The translations under genes and the position numbers were made by a program. Shown one piece after another: positions 23,824-31,559 of a stretch of DNA of 39,994 nucleotides. Source of the DNA: Pseudomonadota bacterium (GTDB lineage: Bacteria > Pseudomonadota > Gammaproteobacteria > Burkholderiales > Burkholderiaceae_C); assembly GCA_021847345.1 (NCBI GenBank), contig JAJZTW010000033.1:1-39994 (forward strand), given 5' to 3'. How positions within the stretch are numbered: the stretch's first letter is position 1; each line of letters opens with the position of its first letter. The notes beneath the pieces were generated by a model, which was not told the DNA's origin, searched no databases, and saw only the letters and a list, made by a program, of their open reading frames with translations.

Positions 23824-26800
23824 ATGGGCTCCGACGTTTCCGTGCCGCGCCTGCTGCGGCGCAGGGTGCTGTGGCTGCTGGTGCTGGGAGTGGTGCTGGC
23901 CTGGGCCATCGACGCCTTCGTGCACACCCCGGTCGAGGTGCTTCCCAGCTTCGACTTCCCGCAGATCAGCGTTACCGCACACCTTCCCGGCACTACCGCC
24001 ACCGAGCTCGAGCATCTGGTGGTGCAGCCGCTGGAGGGCCAGATCCTGACCCTCACCGGCCTGCGCAGCGTGCGCTCGGTGATGGGCAACGGCACGGTCG
24101 AGATCGACGTGCGCTTCCGCCAGGGCAGCAGCGCCCAGGCGGATCTGCTGGCAGTCAACAGCGCCATCGACCGCGCCCGCGCGCGCCTGCCGTCGCAGGC
24201 ACATCCGGTGGCGCAGATCATGGGCAACGCCATCAACGAGGTCGCCGACTACACCGCGCACATTCCCGCCGGCATCGCGCCGGCCCGGGTGCAGCGCCTG
24301 GTGCAGGCCGAGATCGCGCCGGCGCTGCGCGCCATCCCCGGCGTGCAGTTCGTGCATGTGTACGGCGCCGGCGAAGAGGCGCTGTGGATCCAGCCCGACC
24401 TGGCTGCGATGCGCCGCTACGACGTGGGGGTCGATGCCATCGAGCAGGCGGTCAAGGCGCAGGTGCTGCTGGCGCCGGCCGGCTACCTGACGCTGGGGCA
24501 CAACGACGTACTGATCGAGGCGCGCAGGCTGCCGGTGCATATCGGGCAGCTCGAGGCGATGGCCGTGCCCACGCCGCACGGCCCGATGCCGCTGCGCGCG
24601 CTGGCCCGCGTCGAGCGCGCGGCCATGCCCACGCACGACGCGGTGAGCCTGGATGGCCGGCCCAGCGTGGCCGTCACCGTGATCAAGCAGCCAGGAGCCT
24701 CCACGCGCGTGGTCACGCGCGCCGTGCAGGCCGCGCTGCGGCAAACCGCGCGGGAGCTTCCGGCGGGGGTGCGCTGGGTGTGCACCTACGACCAGGGGCA
24801 CCTGGTGAAAATCGTCGGCACCGATCTCGGGCGCAACCTGCTTATCGGCGCGCTGCTGGCCGTGGCCATGCTGTTCTGGGTGCTCGGAGCCGGGCGCGGA
24901 GTGTTCGTGCTGGCCCTGAGCATCCCGCTGTCGCTGGCCATCGCCATCGCTGCGCTGCACGCTTTCGGGCAGAGCCTGAACCTGATGACCTTCGGCGCGT
25001 TGACGGTGGCGGTGGGCTTGCTGGCCGACGACGCGATCATCGTGCTCGAGAGCATCCACCATCGCTGGGAGGCTGGCGACGCGCACTGGCAGGGGGTGTG
25101 GTCCGGGCTGCGCGGCATCGTCGTGCCCGACATCACCGGCACGCTGACCAACGTGGCCATCTACGTGCCCCTGTTGTTCGTCGGGGGCATCGTGGGGCTG
25201 TTCTTCATTCCCTTCTCGCTGGCGATGATCCTGGCGCTGCTGGCGTCGCTGCTCGTGTCGCTGACCCTGATCCCGCTGGGGCTGGGATTTCTCGGCGCGC
25301 GTGCCGTGGGCGGGGCCGGCAGCGGCCGGCGCCTGATCCAGTGGCTGCAGCAAGCCAACGAGCATCTGTTCGACTGGGTTGCCCGCGCCCCCCGCACCAG
25401 CCTGGCGCTGACCTTCGCGGTGCTGCTGATCAGCCTGCTCGGGCTGGTGCTGGTGCCGATCAACTTCCTGCCGCTGCCCAACGAGGGCGCGCTGCTGGAA
25501 TCCTTCACGCTGCCGCCCGGGGCCTCGCTGCTCGACACCCGTGCCGCGGTGCGCCACATCTCGCGACGCCTGCTGCGCGACCCCGCGGTGGCGCATGTCT
25601 ACGCGCGCATCGGCGCCTCGGCGTCGACCACCTATACCGAGCCGGCCTACGCCGGCGAGATCCAGGTGGCGCTCAAGCCCGGAGTGAGTGTCAATGCGCT
25701 CGACGCGATCGGGCGGCGCATCCAGCGAGAGTCCGCGCTGCCGGGGGTGCAGCTGGCGGTCGACACGCCGACCATCGAACGCCTGGGCGAGAGCCTGTCG
25801 GGGCTGCCGCAGCCTTTCGTGATCCACGTGTTCGGCCAGCGGGTGGCCGAGTTGCGCGCCATCGCTGAACGGATCACGGCTCGCCTGCGCCGCGTTCCGG
25901 CGCTGGCCGATGTGTTCGACAACGACGCCTATCCGGTGACCCAGCTGAGCATCGAGCCCCGCGTGGCGGCGCTGGCGGTGCACGGGCTGACTCCGGACTC
26001 CCTGTACGGACAGCTCGACGCGCTGATCGGCGGCAAGGTGATCAGCCGCGTGCCCGACGGCAATGTGCCGCTGCCGCTGTACATACGCCTGGCCGACGCG
26101 CCTCAGCGCACGCTTGGCCAGCTGGCGGCGCTGCCCATTCGCAGCGGTGACGGCGCGTGGACTCCGCTGGGCCAGCTGGCGCGACTGCGCCTGTTGCCCA
26201 CGCCCAACCAGATCCGCCACATCGCGGGTGCGCGCGCGCTCGACATCCTGGCCACGCCCACGGCGCCGCTGGGCAGCACCGAGGCGCAGGCGCGGCGGGC
26301 GTTGCGCGGCCTGAAGCTGCCGGCCGGCTACCGCATCGCCTTCGGCGGGCTGGTCGCCGAGCTCGAGCAGGCCGCGCTCGCCCTGCTGGTGGCGACCCTG
26401 GCGGCCTTCGCCATCATGGTGGGCATCCTGTTGCTGCAGTTCGACGGGCTGCTGATTCCCGGCATCCTGCTGCTCGAGATCCCGCTGGCGCTGACCGGCG
26501 GCACGCTGGCGCTGGTGCTCAGCGGAGTCGGGCTCAACGCCACCGGGATGATCGGCTTCCTGACCCTGGTGGGTATCGGCCTGCGTCACTCCATCGTGCT
26601 GCTCGACCGTGCGCGCGCCAACGAGAACTCCGGCATGCCGCTGGAGCAGGCGGTGCGCGAGGCCATCCAGGTTCGCTTCCGGCCCATCGTGCTGACCGCG
26701 GCCACCGCGATGCTCGGCATGCTGCCCACCGCGCTCGGCCTGGGCGAGGGCGCGGCACCCGAGCAGGGCCTGGCGGTGGTGATCCTCGGCGGCCTGCTGT

Positions 26801-26883
26801 GGAGCGCGCTGCGCTCGACCAACCTGATCCCGGCGCTGTACCTGCACTGGCGCCGCAGGCAGCTGGCGCGGCAGGCAGCTTGA
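23824..26883 (+). CDS. RND-family efflux pump (AcrB/CusA-type inner-membrane transporter)
   Basis: 1019 residues, the usual size for the inner-membrane pump of tripartite RND systems, with two repeats of six membrane helices and large periplasmic loops. TM4 keeps both relay aspartates (Asp402-Asp403 in GLLADDAIIVLE). In TM10 the position of the AcrB relay Lys is Arg921, followed by His922 (GIGLRHSIVLLD) where most pumps have a Lys-Asn pair. The N-terminus VPRLLRRRVLWLLVLGVVLAW is slightly different from the usual 'FI.RPV.A.v' start but pore-domain blocks such as VEVLPSFDFPQISVTAHLPG and the pump-specific LPLPNEGALLESFTLPPG are present. It follows the adaptor gene by 6 bases. Drug versus metal substrate cannot be told; the LPNEG and GPMPLRALARV elements fit hydrophobic-solute pumps at least as well as metal pumps. 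Confidence 0.92.
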   Translation: MGSDVSVPRLLRRRVLWLLVLGVVLAWAIDAFVHTPVEVLPSFDFPQISVTAHLPGTTATELEHLVVQPLEGQILTLTGLRSVRSVMGNGTVEIDVRFRQGSSAQADLLAVNSAIDRARARLPSQAHPVAQIMGNAINEVADYTAHIPAGIAPARVQRLVQAEIAPALRAIPGVQFVHVYGAGEEALWIQPDLAAMRRYDVGVDAIEQAVKAQVLLAPAGYLTLGHNDVLIEARRLPVHIGQLEAMAVPTPHGPMPLRALARVERAAMPTHDAVSLDGRPSVAVTVIKQPGASTRVVTRAVQAALRQTARELPAGVRWVCTYDQGHLVKIVGTDLGRNLLIGALLAVAMLFWVLGAGRGVFVLALSIPLSLAIAIAALHAFGQSLNLMTFGALTVAVGLLADDAIIVLESIHHRWEAGDAHWQGVWSGLRGIVVPDITGTLTNVAIYVPLLFVGGIVGLFFIPFSLAMILALLASLLVSLTLIPLGLGFLGARAVGGAGSGRRLIQWLQQANEHLFDWVARAPRTSLALTFAVLLISLLGLVLVPINFLPLPNEGALLESFTLPPGASLLDTRAAVRHISRRLLRDPAVAHVYARIGASASTTYTEPAYAGEIQVALKPGVSVNALDAIGRRIQRESALPGVQLAVDTPTIERLGESLSGLPQPFVIHVFGQRVAELRAIAERITARLRRVPALADVFDNDAYPVTQLSIEPRVAALAVHGLTPDSLYGQLDALIGGKVISRVPDGNVPLPLYIRLADAPQRTLGQLAALPIRSGDGAWTPLGQLARLRLLPTPNQIRHIAGARALDILATPTAPLGSTEAQARRALRGLKLPAGYRIAFGGLVAELEQAALALLVATLAAFAIMVGILLLQFDGLLIPGILLLEIPLALTGGTLALVLSGVGLNATGMIGFLTLVGIGLRHSIVLLDRARANENSGMPLEQAVREAIQVRFRPIVLTAATAMLGMLPTALGLGEGAAPEQGLAVVILGGLLWSALRSTNLIPALYLHWRRRQLARQAA

Positions 26884-26968
26884 CAGCTCGAATCCTGCGG
26901 CGGGCGCTGCAACTGCTGACCGGAAGCGGTGGGTTCCGACCCGCGACGCCGCGCTGAGTGCAGGGCCC

Positions 26969-26999
26969 GGCATGTCCTTCAGCTGCGTAGGGACATGCC
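26969..26999. terminator. Hairpin downstream of the RND operon
   Basis: GGCATGTCC (26969-26977) and GGACATGCC (26991-26999) form a perfect 9-bp stem with a 13-base loop, 85 bases after the pump stop codon. No U-run follows, so it is not a classical intrinsic terminator; it may mark the 3' end of the efflux transcript or be a binding site. The 26884-27186 gap otherwise holds only the LacI-type operator. Confidence 0.45.
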
Positions 27000-27069
27000 A
27001 GCTGGTTCGCAATTCCCCGGGAAAACGCGAATAGCGCAATCGGCAAGCTAAACGAAGAATTGTTTGCAA

Positions 27070-27081
27070 GAAAGCGCTTTC
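27070..27081. promoter_or_regulatory. LacI-family operator 1 (GAAAGCGCTTTC)
   Basis: Perfect 12-base CG-centred palindrome 105 bases before the first lipoprotein gene. The identical 12 bases recur at 28081-28092, at nearly the same distance (117 bases) from the second lipoprotein gene, and a 14-base variant lies at 31461-31474. CG-centred palindromes of this form are typical sites of LacI-family proteins, one of which is encoded at 30320-31369. Confidence 0.8.
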
Positions 27082-27186
27082 AAACTGAAGTTTCATTGGC
27101 CTTTGACGTCGTCCCGCATCCTGGGGTCGACCTGATGCGAAGGCCCGCGGCGGCGCGGCAATGGGAAGTCTCGAGGAGATTCGAAA

Positions 27187-28032
27187 ATGATGCGGGAGCA
27201 GTGGGCGAGGGGAGTTCGTTGGTCATGCGCGGCGGCCTGTGCGGCGGCGGCGTTTTCGCTGTCGGGTTGCGGGGGCGGCGGCCCGACGGTGGCGCTCGGC
27301 GCCCTGTCCACGCCGACGACGCCCACCTCGGGCGGAGGCACGTCGCTGGCGCAGTCGCCCTATCTGTTGCTCGCCAACGACTACATCACCTACGGTGTGC
27401 AGACCAACGGCGCCTACCTGCATTCGATCCAGGGCGGCGACGTGTACGCGGGCGCCGGCGGCAACTACGGGTACGGCGGCTACTCGTCGCCGCAGGCGGC
27501 CATGAACAGCACCGGCTACTACACCTTCCAGGTGCAGGCCGGCACGACCGCGCCGACCACGGCGGCCGACTATGCCTATGTCGCGGTGCTGGCTCCGCAG
27601 GACGCGACCTTCGACATCAGCCAGTCCAACACCCTGCTGATCACGATGGGCAACACCTATTACCCGCCCTACAACCAGAACAAGCCCGGCGGCAACGTCA
27701 AGGTGCTGACGGTGGACATCAACAATGGCGCGGGTTCCACGCCGGCGACCGACGACTGCAGCTACGACCAGACCGTCCCCACGTATTCAACGGCCGCCCC
27801 GACCACCGTGCCCGGAGTTCGCAACTACGCCATTCCGCTGAGTTCCTTCACCTGCTCGACCGGCACCATGGCCGGCTTGCTCGCCAACGGGATCACCACG
27901 GTGGCGGTGGACATCAAGGGCAACAAGAACCCGGGCGTGCAGACCGGCGAGTACGACGATATCTCGGTCGGTTCCATCGGCTTCACGAGCTGGAACGCGT
28001 CCGCGTCGGACATCGCTGCGCTGGCGCAATAA
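27187..28032 (+). CDS. Secreted lipoprotein of unknown family (glucan locus, protein A)
   Basis: 281 residues. The N-terminus ends in a lipobox, FSLSGC, followed by a Gly stretch and a short Thr/Pro/Ser linker, so it is exported and lipid-anchored. The remaining 220 residues are rich in Gly, Thr, Tyr and Asn with alternating hydrophobic residues, as expected of a beta-sandwich; there is no catalytic motif that I recognise. Aromatic-rich patches (GNYGYGGYSS, GNTYYPPYNQN) could bind sugar rings. The C-terminal block (YAIPLSSFTCSTGTMAGLLANGITTVAVDIKG) resembles the end of the neighbouring lipoprotein (YTLPLSGFVMAQPCGTNLTV...IAQIDFQG). AGGAG lies about 10 bases before the ATG. Preceded by a LacI operator and closed by a strong terminator, it is its own transcript. 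Probable carbohydrate-binding surface protein; function inferred only from context. Confidence 0.72.
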   Translation: MMREQWARGVRWSCAAACAAAAFSLSGCGGGGPTVALGALSTPTTPTSGGGTSLAQSPYLLLANDYITYGVQTNGAYLHSIQGGDVYAGAGGNYGYGGYSSPQAAMNSTGYYTFQVQAGTTAPTTAADYAYVAVLAPQDATFDISQSNTLLITMGNTYYPPYNQNKPGGNVKVLTVDINNGAGSTPATDDCSYDQTVPTYSTAAPTTVPGVRNYAIPLSSFTCSTGTMAGLLANGITTVAVDIKGNKNPGVQTGEYDDISVGSIGFTSWNASASDIAALAQ

Positions 28033-28040
28033 CCATGGCC

Positions 28041-28070
28041 GAACTGCCGCAGCGCCGGCAGTTCTTTTTT
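28041..28070 (+). terminator. Intrinsic terminator after lipoprotein A
   Basis: GAACTGCCG (28041-28049), loop CAGCGC, CGGCAGTTC (28056-28064), then six T. A perfect 9-bp stem with a U-run, 9 bases after the stop codon at 28032: a clear rho-independent terminator. The next operator begins 10 bases further on. Confidence 0.92.
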
Positions 28071-28080
28071 GGCCCTTTTT

Positions 28081-28092
28081 GAAAGCGCTTTC
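28081..28092. promoter_or_regulatory. LacI-family operator 2 (GAAAGCGCTTTC)
   Basis: Identical to operator 1 over all 12 bases, placed between the terminator of lipoprotein A and the second lipoprotein gene. The flanks differ (TTTTT before, TTCC after), so the conservation is confined to the palindrome, as expected of a binding site. Confidence 0.8.
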
Positions 28093-28209
28093 TTCCAAGT
28101 TCGCGGCATCGGCCTGCAACGGCTGGCCGCGATGTCCTCAACCGTCCGGACGCGATGCAGGCGCGTGGCCGGCTCGGCAAAAGCAGGCCTGTGTTCACTA
28201 GGAGAGATC

Positions 28210-29382
28210 ATGAAGCAGCCAAACCTTGCCGTGTTCAAGTTCAGTGTCCTTGCGGCGGCGATTGCCCTGGGGCTGTCCGCCTGTGGCGGCGGCTCGTCGA
28301 GCACGACGGCGAGCACGACCCCGTCGACCAGCACGACCCCGTCCACCTCGACGACCCCGAGCACCAGCACGACGCCCACCACCACCACGACCCCGACGAC
28401 CACCAGCTACACCATCGGTGGCACGGTGAGCGGGCTGAACAGCGGTACCCAGGTGGTGCTGGCCAACGGCACCGACAACGTGACGGTGACGGCGAACGGC
28501 AACTTCACCTTCACGAATCCGGTGACCAGCGGTGGCACCTACGACGTCACCGTCCAGACCCAGCCGACCGGCGAGACCTGCCAGGTCACCAATGGAACCG
28601 GCACGGCGACAGGGACGGTCAGCAACGTGACGATCAGCTGCGCGGCGCCGCAGCCTGTCGTGTTCTCCCACGGCTTCACGGCGAGCAATGTGACGCTCGA
28701 CGGCGGTGGCACGGGCGGCTACGGCGGGAGCAATCTGGACAACTTCAGCTGCACGGGGGGGGCCGCGGTGTGCGGCGGTGCGTCCTCGGCTGGCACGAGT
28801 GCGGCTACCAGTAGCGAGTACTTCTACTACCAGCAGCCGACCGCTCCGACGGCTGAATACGTTGGGCTGTATGTGCAGGCCCCCAATGTGACCAGCTTGA
28901 GCACCACGACCAACACTCCGGGGGTGACTCTGAGCGGCCAGACCTCGATGACCTTCGAGTTCAACAACAACCCTGAATGGGCAGCGCAGGGGGCGAACAC
29001 GCCCGGCGGCTCGAACGTGCTGGTTCAGCTGACCATGGGCAACCTCTACCAGCTGAGTGGTGGCGGGCTTTGCCACATTCTGCTGCGATACATCTTCAAC
29101 CCCACGGGCGGGACGGCCGCCACCAGCTACACGCTGCCGCTATCGGGTTTCGTGATGGCCCAGCCCTGCGGTACAAATCTCACCGTCGCGCAGGTGCTCG
29201 CGCAGCAGCCGATTGCCCAGATCGACTTCCAGGGCGATTCGGGTGGCTCGGCGATCACGGTCCAGCAGGGCACCCCCCCGACGAACGTGGTCACCAGCGC
29301 GAATACCACGGTCGCCAATACGGCGAACCCGCCGGTCTACCCGTCCACGTTGGCGCTGACGGGGCCGATCACCTTCCAGTAA
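28210..29382 (+). CDS. Secreted lipoprotein with Thr/Ser linker, unknown C-terminal domain (protein B)
   Basis: 390 residues from the ATG at 28210 (GGAGAG upstream). Lipobox LSAC is followed by a Thr/Ser/Pro linker of repeated STTPST units (about residues 28-65), acting as a flexible stalk. Residues about 68-145 (YTIGGTVSGLNSGTQVVLANG ... VSNVTISC, seen as the YTIGGTVSGL start and the VTISC end) match a small beta-rich module that is common as a spacer in proteobacterial surface proteins. The last 240 residues have no known catalytic motif; many aromatic and Asn/Gly residues (GGYGGSNLDNF, YFYYQQ, NNNPEWAAQG) suggest a sugar-binding beta-sandwich, distantly like lipoprotein A. The gene is 20 bases ahead of a hydrolase gene and in the same LacI-controlled locus. 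Possible surface glucan-binding protein; this is inference. Confidence 0.72.
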   Translation: MKQPNLAVFKFSVLAAAIALGLSACGGGSSSTTASTTPSTSTTPSTSTTPSTSTTPTTTTTPTTTSYTIGGTVSGLNSGTQVVLANGTDNVTVTANGNFTFTNPVTSGGTYDVTVQTQPTGETCQVTNGTGTATGTVSNVTISCAAPQPVVFSHGFTASNVTLDGGGTGGYGGSNLDNFSCTGGAAVCGGASSAGTSAATSSEYFYYQQPTAPTAEYVGLYVQAPNVTSLSTTTNTPGVTLSGQTSMTFEFNNNPEWAAQGANTPGGSNVLVQLTMGNLYQLSGGGLCHILLRYIFNPTGGTAATSYTLPLSGFVMAQPCGTNLTVAQVLAQQPIAQIDFQGDSGGSAITVQQGTPPTNVVTSANTTVANTANPPVYPSTLALTGPITFQ

Positions 29383-29401
29383 GGCTGGGCAGGTGTGTTG
29401 C

Positions 29402-30301
29402 ATGCGCGCCGAGCTCATTCGCTGGGCTGCGCGCTTGCTGATCGCGTGCGGCCTGGCGGTGGCCGCGTCGGCACACGCCGGCGCGGTCACCGTTCGGCGC
29501 GTTTCCTTGGAGCAACGGCGGCTTGCGCTGCGAGTTCGCGTGCGGACGGCCCGTGGAGGCTGGGTCGACCAGAGCATGTTGTTGACGCTGGCGTGGACTG
29601 TGCGGCAAGGCCACGCCCCCTTCTTGCTCCTGCTCCACGGCCGTCCCATCGGCGCCTCGGCGCGCAAGCGCATGGGCCTGGTCGAGTTCCCCGCGGCGCA
29701 GGCGTATTTCGCCAGCCTGGGCTACGTGGTAGTGGTGCCCACGCGAATCGGCTATGGAATGACCGGTGGCCCCGACGTCGAGGACACCGGGCCCTGCGGG
29801 CACAAGGACTACTCCCGCGGCATGCGCCCGGTGGTGTCCGAGTCGCGGCAACTGCTACATTGGCTTCGCCTTCACGAGCCGGGTTTCGACTGGGGGCGCG
29901 GGCTGGTGTTCGGTGACTCGTTCGGTGGCATCGGGGCGCTGGCGATCGCCGCCGCGCATGTGCGGGGCGTGCTGGGCGTGGTGAACCTCTCCGGGGGCGA
30001 TGGTGGTGATTCCGTGCAGCGCCTCGACAATCCGTGCTCGCCGTGGACCATGGCGAGCACCGTCGCCTCCTACGGTCGTCGGGATACGATACCGAGTTTG
30101 TGGATGTACAGCCGCAATGACTATTTCTGGGGCAGTGTCTGGCCGCACAGGTGGTTCGATGCCTTCGTCGACGCCGGCGGCCATGGACGCTTTGTCGAGT
30201 TGCCCGCGGACAAGAACAACGGACATTTCATCTTCACGCGCAACCTGCCGGCATGGCAGCCGGCCTTCCGGGCCTTTTCCGCCAGGCTGGGATTGCCCTG
30301 A
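29402..30301 (+). CDS. Secreted alpha/beta hydrolase
   Basis: 299 residues. The N-terminus (MRAELIRWAARLLIACGLAVAASAHAGA) is a signal peptide with cleavage near AHA-GA, so the protein is periplasmic or secreted. The hydrolase core shows LLLLHGRP (oxyanion loop), Ser173 in the elbow GDSFGG, Asp240 in YSRNDYFWG and His275 in NGHFIF: a full Ser-Asp-His triad of the dienelactone-hydrolase/prolyl-oligopeptidase type. It lies 20 bases after lipoprotein B and 18 bases before the LacI gene, so it belongs to that transcription unit. An exported esterase here would make sense if the glucan carries acyl groups, but the substrate is not shown by the sequence. The GTG at 29393 is an alternative start. Confidence 0.82.
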   Translation: MRAELIRWAARLLIACGLAVAASAHAGAVTVRRVSLEQRRLALRVRVRTARGGWVDQSMLLTLAWTVRQGHAPFLLLLHGRPIGASARKRMGLVEFPAAQAYFASLGYVVVVPTRIGYGMTGGPDVEDTGPCGHKDYSRGMRPVVSESRQLLHWLRLHEPGFDWGRGLVFGDSFGGIGALAIAAAHVRGVLGVVNLSGGDGGDSVQRLDNPCSPWTMASTVASYGRRDTIPSLWMYSRNDYFWGSVWPHRWFDAFVDAGGHGRFVELPADKNNGHFIFTRNLPAWQPAFRAFSARLGLP

Positions 30302-30319
30302 TCCGGGAGCCTGCCCACG

Positions 30320-31369
30320 ATGACACGTCGAAGCCCTTCCGCAGTGCAGCTCCGCTCCCCGGGCGAGCCGATCGTCACCATCGGCATGGTCGCGCGCGCC
30401 GCCGGCGTGTCGCCGAGCACGGTGTCGCGGATTCTCAACGGCAGCGCGGTGGTCAGCGCCGACAAGGTCCAGGCGGTCGAGCAGGCGATCGCCAGGCTGG
30501 GCTACGTGCCCAACCCGGTCGCGCGCGGACTGGCCGGCGGCCGTACCCTCAGCGTGGGCGTGGTCACGCAGACCCTCGACAGTCCCTTCTATGGCGCAGC
30601 CCTGCGCGGCATCGAGGTCGAGCTGCAGGCCATCGACTACACGCCGCTGTTCATCAGCGGACAGTGGAACGAGCACGAGGAGCAGCGCAGCATCTCGGTG
30701 CTGCGCGCGCGCCGCGTCGACGGCATCATCGCGATCGACGCGCGGCTCAGCGACGATGCGCTGATCGAGCTGGCGAAGGAACTGCCGGTGGTGGTCACCG
30801 GGCGCAACCTGGAGGCGCCGCACCTGGCCAGCCTGCGCTTCGACAACTTCAGCGGCGCCCGCGAGGCCACCGATTACCTGCTGGACCTGGGGCACCGGCG
30901 CATCGCCTTCATCGCCGGTGATCCGGCTCACCAGGACGCCCTGGAGCGCCAGCGCGGCTACCTGCACGCGCTGGCAGCGCGCGGCGTGCCGGCCGACGAG
31001 GCGCTGCTGATCCCCGGCGACTACCGCGAAAGCAGCGGCGCCGTGGCGGTCGAGCGCCTGCTGCAGCAGCGCACGGAATTCACCGCGGTGTTCGCCGCCA
31101 ACGACCAGATGGCGCTGGGCGCGATGCTCGGCCTGTACAAGCACCGTGTGCGGGTTCCGCAACAGGTGTCGGTGGTCGGCTTCGACGACCTCCAGGCGGG
31201 CCAGTTCTCCACGCCGCCGCTGACCTCGGTGCACCAGCCCAGCTACGAAATGGGCCAACTCGCCGCACGCGCGATGGCGGCGCTGCTCGACGGCCGCCCG
31301 CCGCATCTGGCCATGCCGGCTCCGCGACTCATCGTGCGCGAGTCCGCGGCACCCTGCCGGGCAGGCTGA
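30320..31369 (+). CDS. LacI-family regulator of the glucan locus
   Basis: 349 residues. The HTH is at about residues 19-42 (VTIGMVARAAGVSPSTVSRILNG) with the SPSTVSR recognition helix and the hinge helix VPNPVARGLAGGR typical of LacI/GalR proteins; these usually bind CG-centred palindromes. The rest is the two-lobed periplasmic-binding-like effector domain (SLRFDNFSGAREATDYLLDLGHRRIAFIAGD; VFAANDQMALGAMLGLY; VSVVGFDD). Three matching palindromes (27070, 28081, 31461) stand before the transcription units of this locus, none directly before this gene. The effector is presumably a glucan-derived sugar that relieves repression. An N-terminal extension of about 18 residues before the HTH is longer than usual. 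Confidence 0.93.
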   Translation: MTRRSPSAVQLRSPGEPIVTIGMVARAAGVSPSTVSRILNGSAVVSADKVQAVEQAIARLGYVPNPVARGLAGGRTLSVGVVTQTLDSPFYGAALRGIEVELQAIDYTPLFISGQWNEHEEQRSISVLRARRVDGIIAIDARLSDDALIELAKELPVVVTGRNLEAPHLASLRFDNFSGAREATDYLLDLGHRRIAFIAGDPAHQDALERQRGYLHALAARGVPADEALLIPGDYRESSGAVAVERLLQQRTEFTAVFAANDQMALGAMLGLYKHRVRVPQQVSVVGFDDLQAGQFSTPPLTSVHQPSYEMGQLAARAMAALLDGRPPHLAMPAPRLIVRESAAPCRAG

Positions 31370-31428
31370 GGCGCAGGTCCACGCCCTGCGCGCAGCCGGC
31401 CGGAAACTCCCACCGTACAAACCCTGGG

Positions 31429-31457
31429 TTGACGCAACGGAGCGAGGCTTTCAGAAT
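31429..31457 (+). promoter_or_regulatory. Sigma-70-type promoter of the importer operon
   Basis: TTGACG (31429-31434), 17 bases, CAGAAT (31452-31457): 5/6 and 4/6 matches to the consensus with ideal spacing. The start of transcription would fall at about 31464, inside the LacI operator at 31461-31474, so a bound repressor would block initiation. Confidence 0.6.
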
Positions 31458-31460
31458 TTC

Positions 31461-31474
31461 TGAAACCGCTTTCA
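31461..31474. promoter_or_regulatory. LacI-family operator 3 (TGAAACCGCTTTCA)
   Basis: 14-base CG-centred palindrome with one mismatched position, in the same form as operators 1 and 2 and overlapping the expected transcription start of the importer operon. A second inverted repeat, TTTCAGAA-T-TTCTGAAA (31450-31466), overlaps it on the left and shares the TGAAA arm. Confidence 0.75.
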
Positions 31475-31559
31475 TAAATCTCCTGATCCGATGCAGGCGA
31501 CGCGACGCTCGCCAGCCGAAGTTCTCGACAAGCCCTCGCCGCCGCACTCCCGCCCGACC

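Noticed and set aside
22723..27096. A 1457-codon open frame on the reverse strand covering the whole adaptor and pump genes
   Set aside because: It is antisense to two clear RND genes, has His/Gln/Arg/Ala-rich composition without any motif, and arises from the GC-rich third positions of the real genes.
28290..28410. Short ACGACC/TCGACC-type tandem repetition, possible satellite or CRISPR-like array
   Set aside because: It encodes the Thr/Ser/Pro linker of lipoprotein B in frame and has no regular repeat-spacer structure.
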